Below are positions 46,104-55,395 of a stretch of DNA of 64,000 nt, piece by piece. The notes under the pieces are model-generated. The model was not told the origin of the DNA, did no database searches, and was given only the letters and a program-made list of their open reading frames with translations. The number at the start of each line of letters is the position of its first letter. The stretch's first letter is position 1. The position numbers were made by a program, and so were the translations under genes. The DNA is taken from positions 1 to 64,000 of the forward strand of contig CAKOXK010000008.1 in assembly GCA_934130085.1 (NCBI GenBank), written 5' to 3'. Source of the stretch: an uncultured Clostridia bacterium. Lineage in GTDB: Bacteria; Bacillota; Clostridia; TANB77; CAG-508.

Positions 46104-46568
46104 TTAATTTTTATTATATTTTTCGAATTCCTGATACACATTTTTCTCCATGAATTTCTTATTTTTTTCTGGCTCTTTTCTTATTTTTGTTGCGCTTATT
46201 TGGATGTCTTTTGTTACCTTAATATTTTCAACATTCATATCTCTTGCAACGTATTTGCCATATTCCTCTCCTGAGTAAAATCTGGTCACTGGAATATTTT
46301 TGAATACTTGTTTTAAATAATCAGTTTGAATTTTTATTGATTTATCATCCATTCCATACTCTTTTGGAGGATTTTTACCAATTATAACATGTGCTGTTGG
46401 GTACATATTTTTTACCCATTTTGCTCTTTCTTCAAGTGGGACTTTGGTTACATCTGTATCATTTATTAATATATAGAATTCTTCGTTTTCTTTAATTCCT
46501 TTTTCTATAAGCTCTTCATGCCCTTTATGTAAAGGTGCAAATTTGCCTATTGTAAAACCTATATTCAT
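46104..46568 (-). CDS. NadR-like nucleotidyltransferase (NMN adenylyltransferase domain)
   Basis: A 154-residue cytidylyltransferase-fold protein with GKFAPLHKGHEELI (HxGH-type active site) and a C-terminal ISATKIRKEP motif, as in the adenylyltransferase domain of NadR. It probably transfers AMP to NMN or a related nucleotide. The NadR kinase and DNA-binding domains are absent. It lies on the same strand as a PncC-like gene 170 bp upstream, so a role in NAD recycling fits. Exact substrate is inferred. Confidence 0.75.
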   Translation of the reverse strand: MNIGFTIGKFAPLHKGHEELIEKGIKENEEFYILINDTDVTKVPLEERAKWVKNMYPTAHVIIGKNPPKEYGMDDKSIKIQTDYLKQVFKNIPVTRFYSGEEYGKYVARDMNVENIKVTKDIQISATKIRKEPEKNKKFMEKNVYQEFEKYNKN

Positions 46569-46744
46569 TGCTATCCTCTATTCAACTCTTTCTATTTTCT
46601 GTAGTATTTGGTTTGCCGTTTTCGTTGTTCTCTGTATCTTATATTTAATTTGGGGCTTTTTTATTTTTTGTTTTTTATTTTATATTTGTATTGTTCTTTG
46701 TTCATTTCTTCGTGTTTTGTATTGACATTATATTTTCTTGCATT

Positions 46745-47242
46745 TCATTTCTCTTTTAGAATTTTTAATAGCTCTTTTCCAATTTGATCTGATACAAATT
46801 CTTTTTGTTCTTTTCTTTCTCCATCAGGAACATTTATTTCTTTTACGTCACATTCATCCTTTTCGTTAACAATTGCAAACCATACATGGTTTAACTTGTC
46901 TACTTTATTATTTGGATCTATTCTGCCAAGTTCTCCTGTTACCCCGATTCCATATAGCGAATTTGCTTGTTTTTTTGCTGCCTTGCACATTTCTACTGCT
47001 GTTTCACTGCTGTACACCGTATATTTTTCTATTACTTCTTTTGATACTCCAAATTTTATTTTAGCATCATTACAGTATGTAATAAAGCTTTCTTTTAAAA
47101 TTTCTGAAGCACCCGGAATATTAGTTATCTCGCATGCAATTTTACCTCCAGTGCAGCTTTCCATTGTTGCTATTGTAAAATTATTCTCTATGAGTTTATT
47201 AACAACTTCTTTCCATATATTAATTTTAGCTTTGTTTTGCAT
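46745..47242 (-). CDS. pncC: Nicotinamide-nucleotide amidohydrolase (CinA C-terminal/PncC)
   Basis: A 165-residue stand-alone CinA C-terminal domain: TIATMESCTGGKIACEITNI with the conserved ESCTGG, then YGIGVTGELGR. It deamidates NMN to nicotinate mononucleotide in the pyridine nucleotide cycle. The ATG at 47242 has GAAGGAA upstream; the longer frame overlaps the upstream gene. It follows the ABC permease gene and precedes the NadR-like gene. Confidence 0.85.
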   Translation of the reverse strand: MQNKAKINIWKEVVNKLIENNFTIATMESCTGGKIACEITNIPGASEILKESFITYCNDAKIKFGVSKEVIEKYTVYSSETAVEMCKAAKKQANSLYGIGVTGELGRIDPNNKVDKLNHVWFAIVNEKDECDVKEINVPDGERKEQKEFVSDQIGKELLKILKEK

Positions 47243-47267
47243 ATAGGTTTCCTTCTTTCTATACAGT

Positions 47268-49904
47268 TTATTGATTCTCATTTCTTATTGTTTCAATTAA
47301 GTTTATCTTCTCGCTTTTTTTGCTTGAGTATCTCATTGTAATGAAGATTACTGCAAATACTACTATGATTGAAATTATTATTGGTATTATTGGAAATTTA
47401 TAAGATGTTTCTATTTTTCTGCTCATTACCTTGTATATTGCATAAGATAAGATTGTACCTATTGGAATCCCGTATAGTATTGATTTCACTCCGTATATTA
47501 GGCTTTCATAGTTTATCATTCTTTTGAATTCTTTGTTAGTCATTCCTATTGATTTTAGTATTGCAAATTCTCTGTTTCTTAAAGCCATGTTCGTTGTAAT
47601 CGTATTGAATATATTTGTAATTCCAATTATTGAAATTACTATAATAAATCCGTATAAAAATATTGATATTATTGTAACCATTATCTCATTTTGTCTTTTT
47701 GATTCCTGTGTGTTATAAATATATCCTTTATTGGTTTCATCAATTGCTTCTATATCTTTTTGAAGTTTATCTGGTTTATTTGATTTTATACCGATTGCTG
47801 TATATGTTTTTGGTTGTTTGTTTACGCTGTCCATTTTTTTATCAGAAATTATTATCACTGGCTCAGGGATTTCTACTGAATTATACATTCCCAGAGGAGT
47901 TTTAGTTGTTGTTAAGGCAATTTTTATTGTTTTTTCATTTTTATAGTTGTAGTTATATCGGTCTTCTTCAACATTCTCTTCGTTTCCATTATCATCTGTT
48001 TTTGAGAAGTCAGCATATTTTAAAGTTCCCCCAGATTTTATATTTAAGTTGCTATATTCTACTATTTTGCCATCTATTCTGGTGCGACATATATCATATA
48101 AAATTCCTTTATCTTTTACATCTTCATAATTTAGGCCTAGTTCTTTTACATATTTTTTGTAAAGGTTTTCTCCTACTGAGACAAATGTTGCATGTATGTA
48201 TGCTGGCTTACTATTTGCATCATTCTTATAAATTTCATCATTTATTTTTGTGTATGTTCTTGTTGCTTGATCAATGTTGCATGCTATTGACATATATCTT
48301 TTTAGTGAATATTCTTCAATATTATCTAGTTGCAAGATTTTGTTAAAATAGTTGTTGGTTAATTCAAAAGATGTATCACCATAAGGGTTATGAACTACTA
48401 TATTCTCTTCTCCTTCATCACTGTAAGCTATGTCTGCAGCTTTAAACCCATTTTCTATTACAGAATTCATTGAAATAAATAAGATTATACTTAATGTTAT
48501 AGAAAATATTGTTGTTCTATATTTCTTTTTACTTCTTTTGAAATTCTTTGTAGCTATCTCACCCGGCACGCCAAATAACTTTTTAGTTATTTTTGATACA
48601 TGTAATTTTTTGTTTGATATTTTTATATCATTATTTTCACGTATTGCCTCAATTGGCGAGATTTTTGTAGCTTTTCTTGCTGGTTTTATTGATGATATAA
48701 AAACCATTATAGCAGATAGTATTACTGAAATTATAATTGCAATATATGATACATAAAGATCGATTTGAAAATTATCAATTGCAACGCTTTTTAATAAAAC
48801 GTTTACAACCCAAAGTACAATACTAACAGCTAAAATTCCAACTATAATTCCAATTGGAATTGATATTGCACCAATAATAAAACCTTCAAATAATATGCTC
48901 TTTTTTATTTGCTTTTTGGTTGCTCCTATGCTTGCTAGCATTCCAATTTGCTTTATTTTTTCTGTTAATGAAATATTAAAGCTATTTCTTATTACAAATA
49001 TTGATGTGAATAATATTATTGCAATTACAATAGATGCCATCATAGTTAAAACACTTGTTGTAGTATTATCAAAAAATACACCTTCATATTGTAATAGACC
49101 TGTATTATAAGAAATATTGCTAGTTGGAATATTTAATTCTTTAGAAACACTTTCTCCTACTTTATATGCGTTTTTTGGCTTTTTTAAGATAATCCCCATT
49201 CCTATTTCTTTTGATGTATCAACTTTATCAAGCTTTGTTACAATCGTTTGAATTGATGATGATGAATAATTAAAATAATCTACTGTTCCTACAATTGTAT
49301 ATTCTTTTGAATTATCTTTGTTAAAAACCTCATTGCATCTAATTACTCCATTTGTTTGCTTGTTTTTATAATTGCTTTGCTCAGTATATTTTTGCTTATC
49401 AATACTTCCTAAATCTAAAGAAATCTTACTTCCAATTGGATATATCTCTTTAAAAACTTTCTGCTCTCCATTTGGTAATGTAATAGTTCCATTATAAAGT
49501 ACAGTTGGAACCGCAATTTCATTTTCATTAGAAGGAAGATTGCCATACTCTGCATGAATTCCCCTCATATCATAGCCAATTTGCTCGTAAGCCTTAAGCT
49601 CAAAAAGCTCATTATCTTTTTGATTTAATATAGCATAACCTAGGCTTTGCGTTACATAACTACTCTCCACATTAGGATTATTCTTTATGTACAAATAATT
49701 TTCATTACTTATATTATTAAAAATAATATGATATGTACCATCTTCCCTTTTAATTTTTTTAACAATACTACCTTGAAAGCTTGAAACAAATGTAGTAACA
49801 GCTACAATTAGTGCCACTGCAAGTGAAACGCCAATGATAGTTACAATGGTTCTTTTCTTGTTCTGCTTAAGAGAGCTCATAGTTAATTTATTTAAAACAT
49901 TCAT
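47268..49904 (-). CDS. FtsX-type ABC permease (BceB/MacB-like)
   Basis: The 878 residues have an N-terminal helix, a large extracytoplasmic domain (about 45-280), an FtsX core (about 285-415), a helix at about 465 after a cytoplasmic linker, a second extracytoplasmic domain (about 490-740) and a second FtsX core (about 750-870). Related in plan to the permease at 2142 but a separate subgroup. With the ATPase upstream and a two-component system it forms a module like those that sense and detoxify cell-wall-active peptides. Start after GGAGG. Confidence 0.88.
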   Translation of the reverse strand: MNVLNKLTMSSLKQNKKRTIVTIIGVSLAVALIVAVTTFVSSFQGSIVKKIKREDGTYHIIFNNISNENYLYIKNNPNVESSYVTQSLGYAILNQKDNELFELKAYEQIGYDMRGIHAEYGNLPSNENEIAVPTVLYNGTITLPNGEQKVFKEIYPIGSKISLDLGSIDKQKYTEQSNYKNKQTNGVIRCNEVFNKDNSKEYTIVGTVDYFNYSSSSIQTIVTKLDKVDTSKEIGMGIILKKPKNAYKVGESVSKELNIPTSNISYNTGLLQYEGVFFDNTTTSVLTMMASIVIAIILFTSIFVIRNSFNISLTEKIKQIGMLASIGATKKQIKKSILFEGFIIGAISIPIGIIVGILAVSIVLWVVNVLLKSVAIDNFQIDLYVSYIAIIISVILSAIMVFISSIKPARKATKISPIEAIRENNDIKISNKKLHVSKITKKLFGVPGEIATKNFKRSKKKYRTTIFSITLSIILFISMNSVIENGFKAADIAYSDEGEENIVVHNPYGDTSFELTNNYFNKILQLDNIEEYSLKRYMSIACNIDQATRTYTKINDEIYKNDANSKPAYIHATFVSVGENLYKKYVKELGLNYEDVKDKGILYDICRTRIDGKIVEYSNLNIKSGGTLKYADFSKTDDNGNEENVEEDRYNYNYKNEKTIKIALTTTKTPLGMYNSVEIPEPVIIISDKKMDSVNKQPKTYTAIGIKSNKPDKLQKDIEAIDETNKGYIYNTQESKRQNEIMVTIISIFLYGFIIVISIIGITNIFNTITTNMALRNREFAILKSIGMTNKEFKRMINYESLIYGVKSILYGIPIGTILSYAIYKVMSRKIETSYKFPIIPIIISIIVVFAVIFITMRYSSKKSEKINLIETIRNENQ

Positions 49905-49919
49905 AATATCATTGCCCTC

Positions 49920-50600
49920 CTACCTAAGCCTTTTATCACTGATAATTTTGCCATCTTCAATAGTTATAACTCTATCAGCTTCTTCAGCAATCTTATTATC
50001 ATGAGTGATAAGCACCAATGTCTGATTGTATTTCTTGTTAGACAATTTTAATAAATCAATAATATCTTTTGAAGACTTGCTATCAAGATTGCCAGTGGGC
50101 TCATCGGCTAAAACAAGAGCAGGATTATTAATTAAGGCTCTTCCAATAGAAACTCTTTGCTGCTGTCCACCAGATAGCTCATTTGGAAGATGATATACCC
50201 TATTTTCAAGACCTAAAGTTTTAATTAAATCATTAAGTCTATCGCTATCAACCTTCTTGCCATCTAAATTACATGGAAGTGTTATATTTTCTTTAACATT
50301 TAAAATTGGAATAAGATTGTAGAATTGATAAATTAAGCCAACCTGTCTTCTTCTAAAAATGGCTAAGTTATCATTGTTCAAGCTATAGATATCAGTTCCA
50401 TTAATAAAAACTTTACCAGATGTTGGCTTGTCAACACCTCCCATTAAATGAAGAAGGGTAGACTTTCCACTTCCGCTTGCTCCAATTATAGCAACAAACT
50501 CACCCTGCTCAACTGAAAATGAAACGTCATTAATTGCAGTTACCATTGCTTCTTTCTTGCCATACTTCTTAGTTAAATTTTGTACTCTTAATATTTCCAT
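49920..50600 (-). CDS. ABC transporter ATP-binding protein (BceA/MacB-like)
   Basis: The 226 residues hold Walker A GASGSGKST, Q-loop YQFYNLIP, signature LSGGQQQRVSIGRA, Walker B LVLADEPTGNLD and ITHD. It is the motor for the FtsX permease 15 bp downstream. AAGGAGG before ATG. A palindromic element and about 300 bp separate it from the kinase gene upstream. Confidence 0.92.
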   Translation of the reverse strand: MEILRVQNLTKKYGKKEAMVTAINDVSFSVEQGEFVAIIGASGSGKSTLLHLMGGVDKPTSGKVFINGTDIYSLNNDNLAIFRRRQVGLIYQFYNLIPILNVKENITLPCNLDGKKVDSDRLNDLIKTLGLENRVYHLPNELSGGQQQRVSIGRALINNPALVLADEPTGNLDSKSSKDIIDLLKLSNKKYNQTLVLITHDNKIAEEADRVITIEDGKIISDKRLR

Positions 50601-50687
50601 AAGTACCTCCTTGTTACAATTACAAGTTTATTCTAATACGCAACAGTGACTCTAAAATGACTTTGTGTGAAAAAATTATATTTAATA

Positions 50688-50826
50688 TATTTAATATTAT
50701 GTTGTTCTCGATGCCTTGTTCGTTTCTTTCTTCGTCAGTAAAAGACAACTGTCGGAAGAAAGAAACATTCGCGCTTCGCTTGTTCGCTAACGCAGCATTT
50801 TCGAACAACATAATATTAAATATTTT
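50688..50826. repeat. Interspersed palindromic element, copy 3
   Basis: Same orientation as copy 1. The inner stem has TTTCTTTCTTC facing GAAGAAAGAAA where copy 1 has T and A runs; the C and G changes are compensatory. The GCGCTTCGCTTGTTCGCTAA block and terminal repeats (AATATTATGTTGTTC / GAACAACATAATATT) are kept. Confidence 0.75.
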
Positions 50827-50908
50827 TATAATAATATAATTCATTTAAATCTTTATCATATCTTTATTTTAATCCTTGTTTTTAACTTGCAGTCTTATTT
50901 TTGCAACC

Positions 50909-52189
50909 CTATATTTCAATAATAAATTTAGTTCCTTCTCCCTTGTTGCTTATAACTTTTATTATTCCATCTTGGTTCTGTATTATGCTTTTTGTGAATG
51001 CAAGTCCAAGTCCTAAACTTTCACTTCTGCTATTTTTAGCTTTATAAAATCTTTCAAATATATGGTTTATATCTTTTTCATCTATACCATCACCATTATC
51101 AATTATTTCTAGATGTGTATATAATTTGTTGTATGTACCATTTACTGTTATTTGTTTTGCTCCGTGCTCTATTGCATTTTTGATAAGATTATCAATCGCT
51201 TCTTTAGTCCATTTTTCATCACATAATATTGTAGCCTTTTTATCTATATTAATTTTAAATTCCGTATTTGAACTATCAAGCATTACCTTAAATTGTTCTT
51301 TTATTGATAGTATCATATCATACAAATTTATTTTTGACTTTTTTAATACTATTGTTTTTGAGTCAAGTTTCGATATATCAAGAAGTGTTTTTACTAACCA
51401 GTAAATTTTATCTAGCTCATAGTGCATATTGTCAAGGAACTCTTTTTTCTTTTCTTCTGGAATACTGCCATCATATAAAATATCATTTATCATGTTTAAT
51501 GAGGTTAGTGGAGTTTTTATTTGATGTGAAATATCAGCAATCAGTTTTTGCGTTTCTCTGTTGTTTTTTTCAAGCTCCTCGTTTGCCTTTTTTAAAAGAG
51601 TTGTTACATCATATATACTATCTTTTACTTGACCTTCAATTCCCTCATTTTCGTCGGTAAGTTCAATAGCTTTTGCTCCATTTAATACGTCCATACAATA
51701 TTTGTAAAGATTACTCCATTTTTTCTTTTGCTTTTTATTATATATTAAAAAAGCAATAATAATGATAAATTCTAGAAAACCTAGAATAGAACAAATAGTT
51801 ATTGCTATTTTTCTATTAAAGACTTTTTGAGGCGCACTCAGAAGATCACTTAAGCCATCATTTAAAGATATACTTGAAGATCTACTTGAAGATCTACCTG
51901 AAATATCATTGTTATGCTTTATATCTTTAGTGTTTTCTATTCCGTACTTTTTCAAAATTTCTTTGCCATTTTTAATTTCATCGCTTGATAAGTTCTCATC
52001 ATAAAGCTTATTTATTATATTAGCCTGAGTTTCTATATTATTATCTGTTCCTAACATCACCCTTGCACTTATATCATACATATAATTGCTATATTCACTA
52101 TCAATTTTATTAACAATTAATATACTTGATACAATTATAATAACAGTATAGAAAATAAAAAAAATCCAACTAATTACTTTATTTTTCAT
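50909..52189 (-). CDS. Sensor histidine kinase
   Basis: The 426 residues have two transmembrane helices (about 8-27 and 130-152) around an extracytoplasmic domain of about 100 residues. The H-box LIADISHQIKTPLTSLNMI contains the phosphorylated His. The ATPase domain has N-box NLIKNAIEHG, G1 IIDNGDGID and G2 GLGLAFTKSI. It pairs with the response regulator 6 bp upstream and probably controls the ABC transporter genes just downstream. Confidence 0.92.
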   Translation of the reverse strand: MKNKVISWIFFIFYTVIIIVSSILIVNKIDSEYSNYMYDISARVMLGTDNNIETQANIINKLYDENLSSDEIKNGKEILKKYGIENTKDIKHNNDISGRSSSRSSSISLNDGLSDLLSAPQKVFNRKIAITICSILGFLEFIIIIAFLIYNKKQKKKWSNLYKYCMDVLNGAKAIELTDENEGIEGQVKDSIYDVTTLLKKANEELEKNNRETQKLIADISHQIKTPLTSLNMINDILYDGSIPEEKKKEFLDNMHYELDKIYWLVKTLLDISKLDSKTIVLKKSKINLYDMILSIKEQFKVMLDSSNTEFKINIDKKATILCDEKWTKEAIDNLIKNAIEHGAKQITVNGTYNKLYTHLEIIDNGDGIDEKDINHIFERFYKAKNSRSESLGLGLAFTKSIIQNQDGIIKVISNKGEGTKFIIEI

Positions 52190-52195
52190 TCTTAT

Positions 52196-52867
52196 TTATT
52201 CTCCTATTCTATAGCCAATGCCTCTAACAGTTTTAATAATCTTAGGATTATTGCAATCAAGCTCTATTTTTTCTCTTAATCTTTTTATGTAGACTGTTAA
52301 AGTGTTGTCATTAACAAAATTGTTGTTATTATCCCATATACTTGCTAATATCTGCCCCCTAGTTACAAGCTTGCCCTTATTTTCTGATATAAAAAGCAAA
52401 ATTTTATACTCTAAAGCAGTAAGCTCAATTTTTTTATCATTACTATATACAATGCTTTTATCTGTATCAATTAAAAGATTTTCAATTTTTATGTAGCTTT
52501 CTTTTTTATTTTCTGTATATTTTAATACATTCATAATTCTCATTAGCAACTCTCTTGCATGAAAAGGCTTGGTTATATAATCATTAGCTCCAAGCTCAAA
52601 ACCTTTTACAATATCTTTTTCATCATCAAGTGCAGTTAAAAATATGGTAGGAATTTTACGATCAAGATGCTTATAAAAATCAAAACCATTACTCTCTCTA
52701 AAACTAACATCAAGCAAAAGCAAATCATATTCATTTTTAACAATCATCTGCTCTCCATCAGTTAAAGAGGATGCACAATCAAGCTTAAATCCCTCATTCT
52801 CCAAATAATATTTAACACTATTCTGAATCACCTTGTCATCCTCTATAATTAAAATTTTTTTCACCAC
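52196..52867 (-). CDS. OmpR-family response regulator
   Basis: The 223 residues comprise a receiver domain (acidic EDD near the N-terminus, phospho-acceptor Asp in LLLLDVSF, Lys in ITKPF) and a winged-helix DNA-binding domain (about 128-223) with NDNTLTVYIKRLREKI and TVRGIGYRIGE. Two GTG codons in tandem follow GGAGCTC; the second gives better spacing. First gene of the regulator-kinase-ATPase-permease group. Confidence 0.92.
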   Translation of the reverse strand: MVKKILIIEDDKVIQNSVKYYLENEGFKLDCASSLTDGEQMIVKNEYDLLLLDVSFRESNGFDFYKHLDRKIPTIFLTALDDEKDIVKGFELGANDYITKPFHARELLMRIMNVLKYTENKKESYIKIENLLIDTDKSIVYSNDKKIELTALEYKILLFISENKGKLVTRGQILASIWDNNNNFVNDNTLTVYIKRLREKIELDCNNPKIIKTVRGIGYRIGE

Positions 52868-52951
52868 GAGCTCCTTAAAACAAATGTATTTATTTTATAA
52901 ACATTATAAAAACTTTACCTATTTTGAAAATTCATTATTGGGCTTTTTCCC

Positions 52952-53360
52952 TTATTTCATTTGCTTTGATAATTTGATTATATAAATCTGAGGTACATCT
53001 GTCAATACTAAAGTAAAACCTGCTTCATCGTCAAAACTTTTTACTTCAGCAATTGTTCCATCTCCATAATCAACTTTAAAATCATAATTAAAATATGTTT
53101 CTTTTTCTCCTCTTTCTTCATCTACATCTTGTTTTAGATAAATTGGCAAAACAATAGTATCTCCATCACTTACTGTCCATTCTGTTATAAATGTTTTTAA
53201 ATACTTATTTTCATCTAATTCATCATTTTTTATGTAATCATTTCCGTTCGCTTCCATAAATTCTTGCATTTCATCAATTTGTTTCTGTTCCCCATTTTCA
53301 GCCACTTTTGTGTTTTCTTTAGCTCTAACAGCTTGTTTTATTGATTTTTTTAAATTTATT
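52952..53360 (-). pseudogene. Degraded pilin-like fusion protein with BspA-type beta segment
   Basis: The readable frame includes KQAVRAKENTKVAENGEQKQ, which matches the stalk that follows the pilin-like helix in this family, and then a beta-rich segment FNYDFKVDYGDGTIAEVKSF as in BspA/surface proteins. The hydrophobic helix itself is missing: upstream only a weak hydrophobic run remains. The only start is a GTG inside the stalk (53305), without a ribosome-binding site. The C-terminus is also short. It is best read as a 5'-deleted gene with a truncated 3' end. Confidence 0.6.
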
Positions 53361-53379
53361 GTTATAATTTTTTTAGTAA

Positions 53380-53412
53380 AAAAGCCATTAAGTACACGAC
53401 TTAACGACTTTT
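53380..53412 (-). terminator. Intrinsic terminator after the 53417 gene
   Basis: A 13-bp stem with wobble pairs (arms 53400-53412 and 53380-53392) and a T run on the minus strand, beginning 5 nt after the stop codon. Confidence 0.65.
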
Positions 53413-53416
53413 TATT

Positions 53417-54886
53417 TTATTCTTCAATATTCCAACCATTTATAGAATCTCCTATTATACTTGCAGAATCGTTAATCGTTATCACTGGTCTTACAGCACA
53501 TGCTTGTCCATCATTATTATTTCCATAAGAAGAATAAATTCCTCCTGCTGTAACTTGTTTTAACCAATTAGCATACATTCTTAATCCGTAGTATACACCG
53601 CCTTCATTTGTTTCAATTGTTCTAGATGCCATCCAATATGAACCAGCATTACATACAAGATTATAAGCCTTGCTAAATTTTTTTATATCACTATCTTTAT
53701 CTTCAATATTATCTGATAATGTATCAATATAATATTTATAAAAATCAGTTTTTATTTTATTTATATATTGCATTTTTTCTTTTTTCAATTCATTATTTAT
53801 AAAATTATTATTTTCTTTATCATAAACATAAAAACTATCATGTTTTTCATTTAAAGTTCCTTTTACTCCATTTTGTGCATCATAATATGGAAATTCATCT
53901 TCATTCCAATAAAACATAACTTCATTCCCATACTCATTTAGATTTCCTTTACTATAATTTTGTTTATTACCTGTATTCATTGGATCATATTTTGTTATTT
54001 TATTTATATCTTCTATCCTTATACTTCTAGAATCTTTTGCACCTATTCCACTTTCATAAACTTTACATATGTTGTCTAACTCCGTAACACCATATTTAAA
54101 CCCATTTTCTCCCTTCAGAAAATAACCTTTATTTTCATCTGTTTTTATGCTTTTTTTAGATGTTATTAACAATTCTCCACCATTGTTAATTCCTAAAACA
54201 ACCCATTGCGCATTTTTTTGGAGAGTAAAACTTTGATTTGAATATCCATTCTTATTTATACTGGACTCATATTTACTATTTTCATCCTTTATTATTGTAT
54301 AATTTATTGAATCTCCAACATTTATTTTTATATTTCCATCTGATATTATATTTTCCGAATCATAATAATATTTATTTTTTTCTTTTTTATTTCCATATTT
54401 GTCAAATATATACTCATTTTGGGTTTCTTTAGACATTATTTTATAATACTCTCCATCAAATGCTATTTTATATTTTTTATTATCTAATTCATTTTTTACA
54501 TCCTCTTGTAAAATTTCATCAGTATTTTTCATTTTTGCTGACATAAATGCAAGTTCTATATTTTCTATTTCTTGCGACTTTTTTGACTTTTCTTTTGCCA
54601 TTATAGTTTGTTTGATTATACCATTCTCTCCCGTTAACATGGTTATCGTTACCCCTGATAATATCAATAAAATTATAATTGTTATTACTAATGCAATAAT
54701 TGTAATTCCAGTTTGTCTTAAGATATGCTTTTCAAATTTTAATTCATTTTTATGATTTTGTTTAAAATTATTTGTATTCTTCATTTTTTTAAAACTTTGT
54801 TTATAATGTTTTTCTTGAACTTTTTTTATAGAATTTTTCTCACACTCGTTTTCACTTAATTTTAAGCTTTTTTCATCATACCTCAT
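53417..54886 (-). CDS. Pilin-like protein with a DUF6273-like domain (non-repeated type)
   Basis: The 489 residues begin with the same long N-tail and pilin-like helix as type A (RQTGITIIALVITIIILLIL). The stalk differs (VTITMLTGENGIIKQTIMAK), and a single DUF6273-like domain follows (about 180-480) with YWMASRTIETNEGG and ACAVRPVITI near the end. It continues 20 residues beyond that motif, and its 3' end lacks the CCAGTCTTG end, so it is probably not a diversified target. N-terminus and leader shared with type A but body related to type B: a mosaic. Start has AAAGGAG. Confidence 0.8.
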   Translation of the reverse strand: MRYDEKSLKLSENECEKNSIKKVQEKHYKQSFKKMKNTNNFKQNHKNELKFEKHILRQTGITIIALVITIIILLILSGVTITMLTGENGIIKQTIMAKEKSKKSQEIENIELAFMSAKMKNTDEILQEDVKNELDNKKYKIAFDGEYYKIMSKETQNEYIFDKYGNKKEKNKYYYDSENIISDGNIKINVGDSINYTIIKDENSKYESSINKNGYSNQSFTLQKNAQWVVLGINNGGELLITSKKSIKTDENKGYFLKGENGFKYGVTELDNICKVYESGIGAKDSRSIRIEDINKITKYDPMNTGNKQNYSKGNLNEYGNEVMFYWNEDEFPYYDAQNGVKGTLNEKHDSFYVYDKENNNFINNELKKEKMQYINKIKTDFYKYYIDTLSDNIEDKDSDIKKFSKAYNLVCNAGSYWMASRTIETNEGGVYYGLRMYANWLKQVTAGGIYSSYGNNNDGQACAVRPVITINDSASIIGDSINGWNIEE

Positions 54887-55165
54887 TTTTGCTTTCTCTC
54901 CTTTAAAATCTCTTAAAGTATTGATATTGTTGCATTTGCATCACTTTTTATTTTTTAATTAATCTTTTAGCTTAATAAAAAAATAAAAATCGAGGAATTC
55001 TTACTCTAAGTAAGTTATTCTTCGGTTTCTTATTTGAAGAAAATTAGCTTTATTCTTATTACACAAATTTTACACTAGCTTTATAAGTGTTGATTTTGCA
55101 AGGGTTTCATGGTATTTTTAGATTATCAAATTTTAATTAATCTAAAAGATTAATTAAAAAAATTT
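54887..55165 (-). promoter_or_regulatory. Structured leader, copy before the 53417 gene
   Basis: Distal palindrome (55127-55165), AAAATCAACACTTATAA block, terminator-like hairpin around CTTACTTAGAGTAAG, and proximal palindrome. In this copy the GCAAA stem partner is TTTAA, so the stem is weaker. Confidence 0.6.
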
Positions 55166-55181
55166 AAAATCAAATTCTATA

Positions 55182-55228
55182 GCAAAAGACATATCATTTA
55201 AAACTATTTTATTGATATGTCTTTTTCT
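55182..55228 (-). terminator. Intrinsic terminator after B5
   Basis: AAAAGACATATCA (minus strand) pairs perfectly with TGATATGTCTTTT across a 16-nt loop, with T-rich flank. Confidence 0.8.
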
Positions 55229-55234
55229 TATATT

Positions 55235-55395
55235 TTATTTAGAAACTTGCAAGACTGGACGAAGCCCACGGCACGAAGAGTAGACGCCGGTGCTAGAGCT
55301 GAACACAAAGCCCGGTGCAATTGAGCCACTGCCCGAAACAAAGCGAAAGCCGAAGCCCGCGAAGTACCAATCTGCATTAACGCAGCGAGACGAAA
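55235..55395 (-). other. Candidate DGR variable region of B5
   Basis: Substitutions relative to B2 fall mainly at codon bases one and two with conserved third-base C or T. It is GC-rich (TGCATTAACGCAGCGAGACG on the plus strand) in an AT-rich gene. It ends CCAGTCTTGCAAG. Confidence 0.75.
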
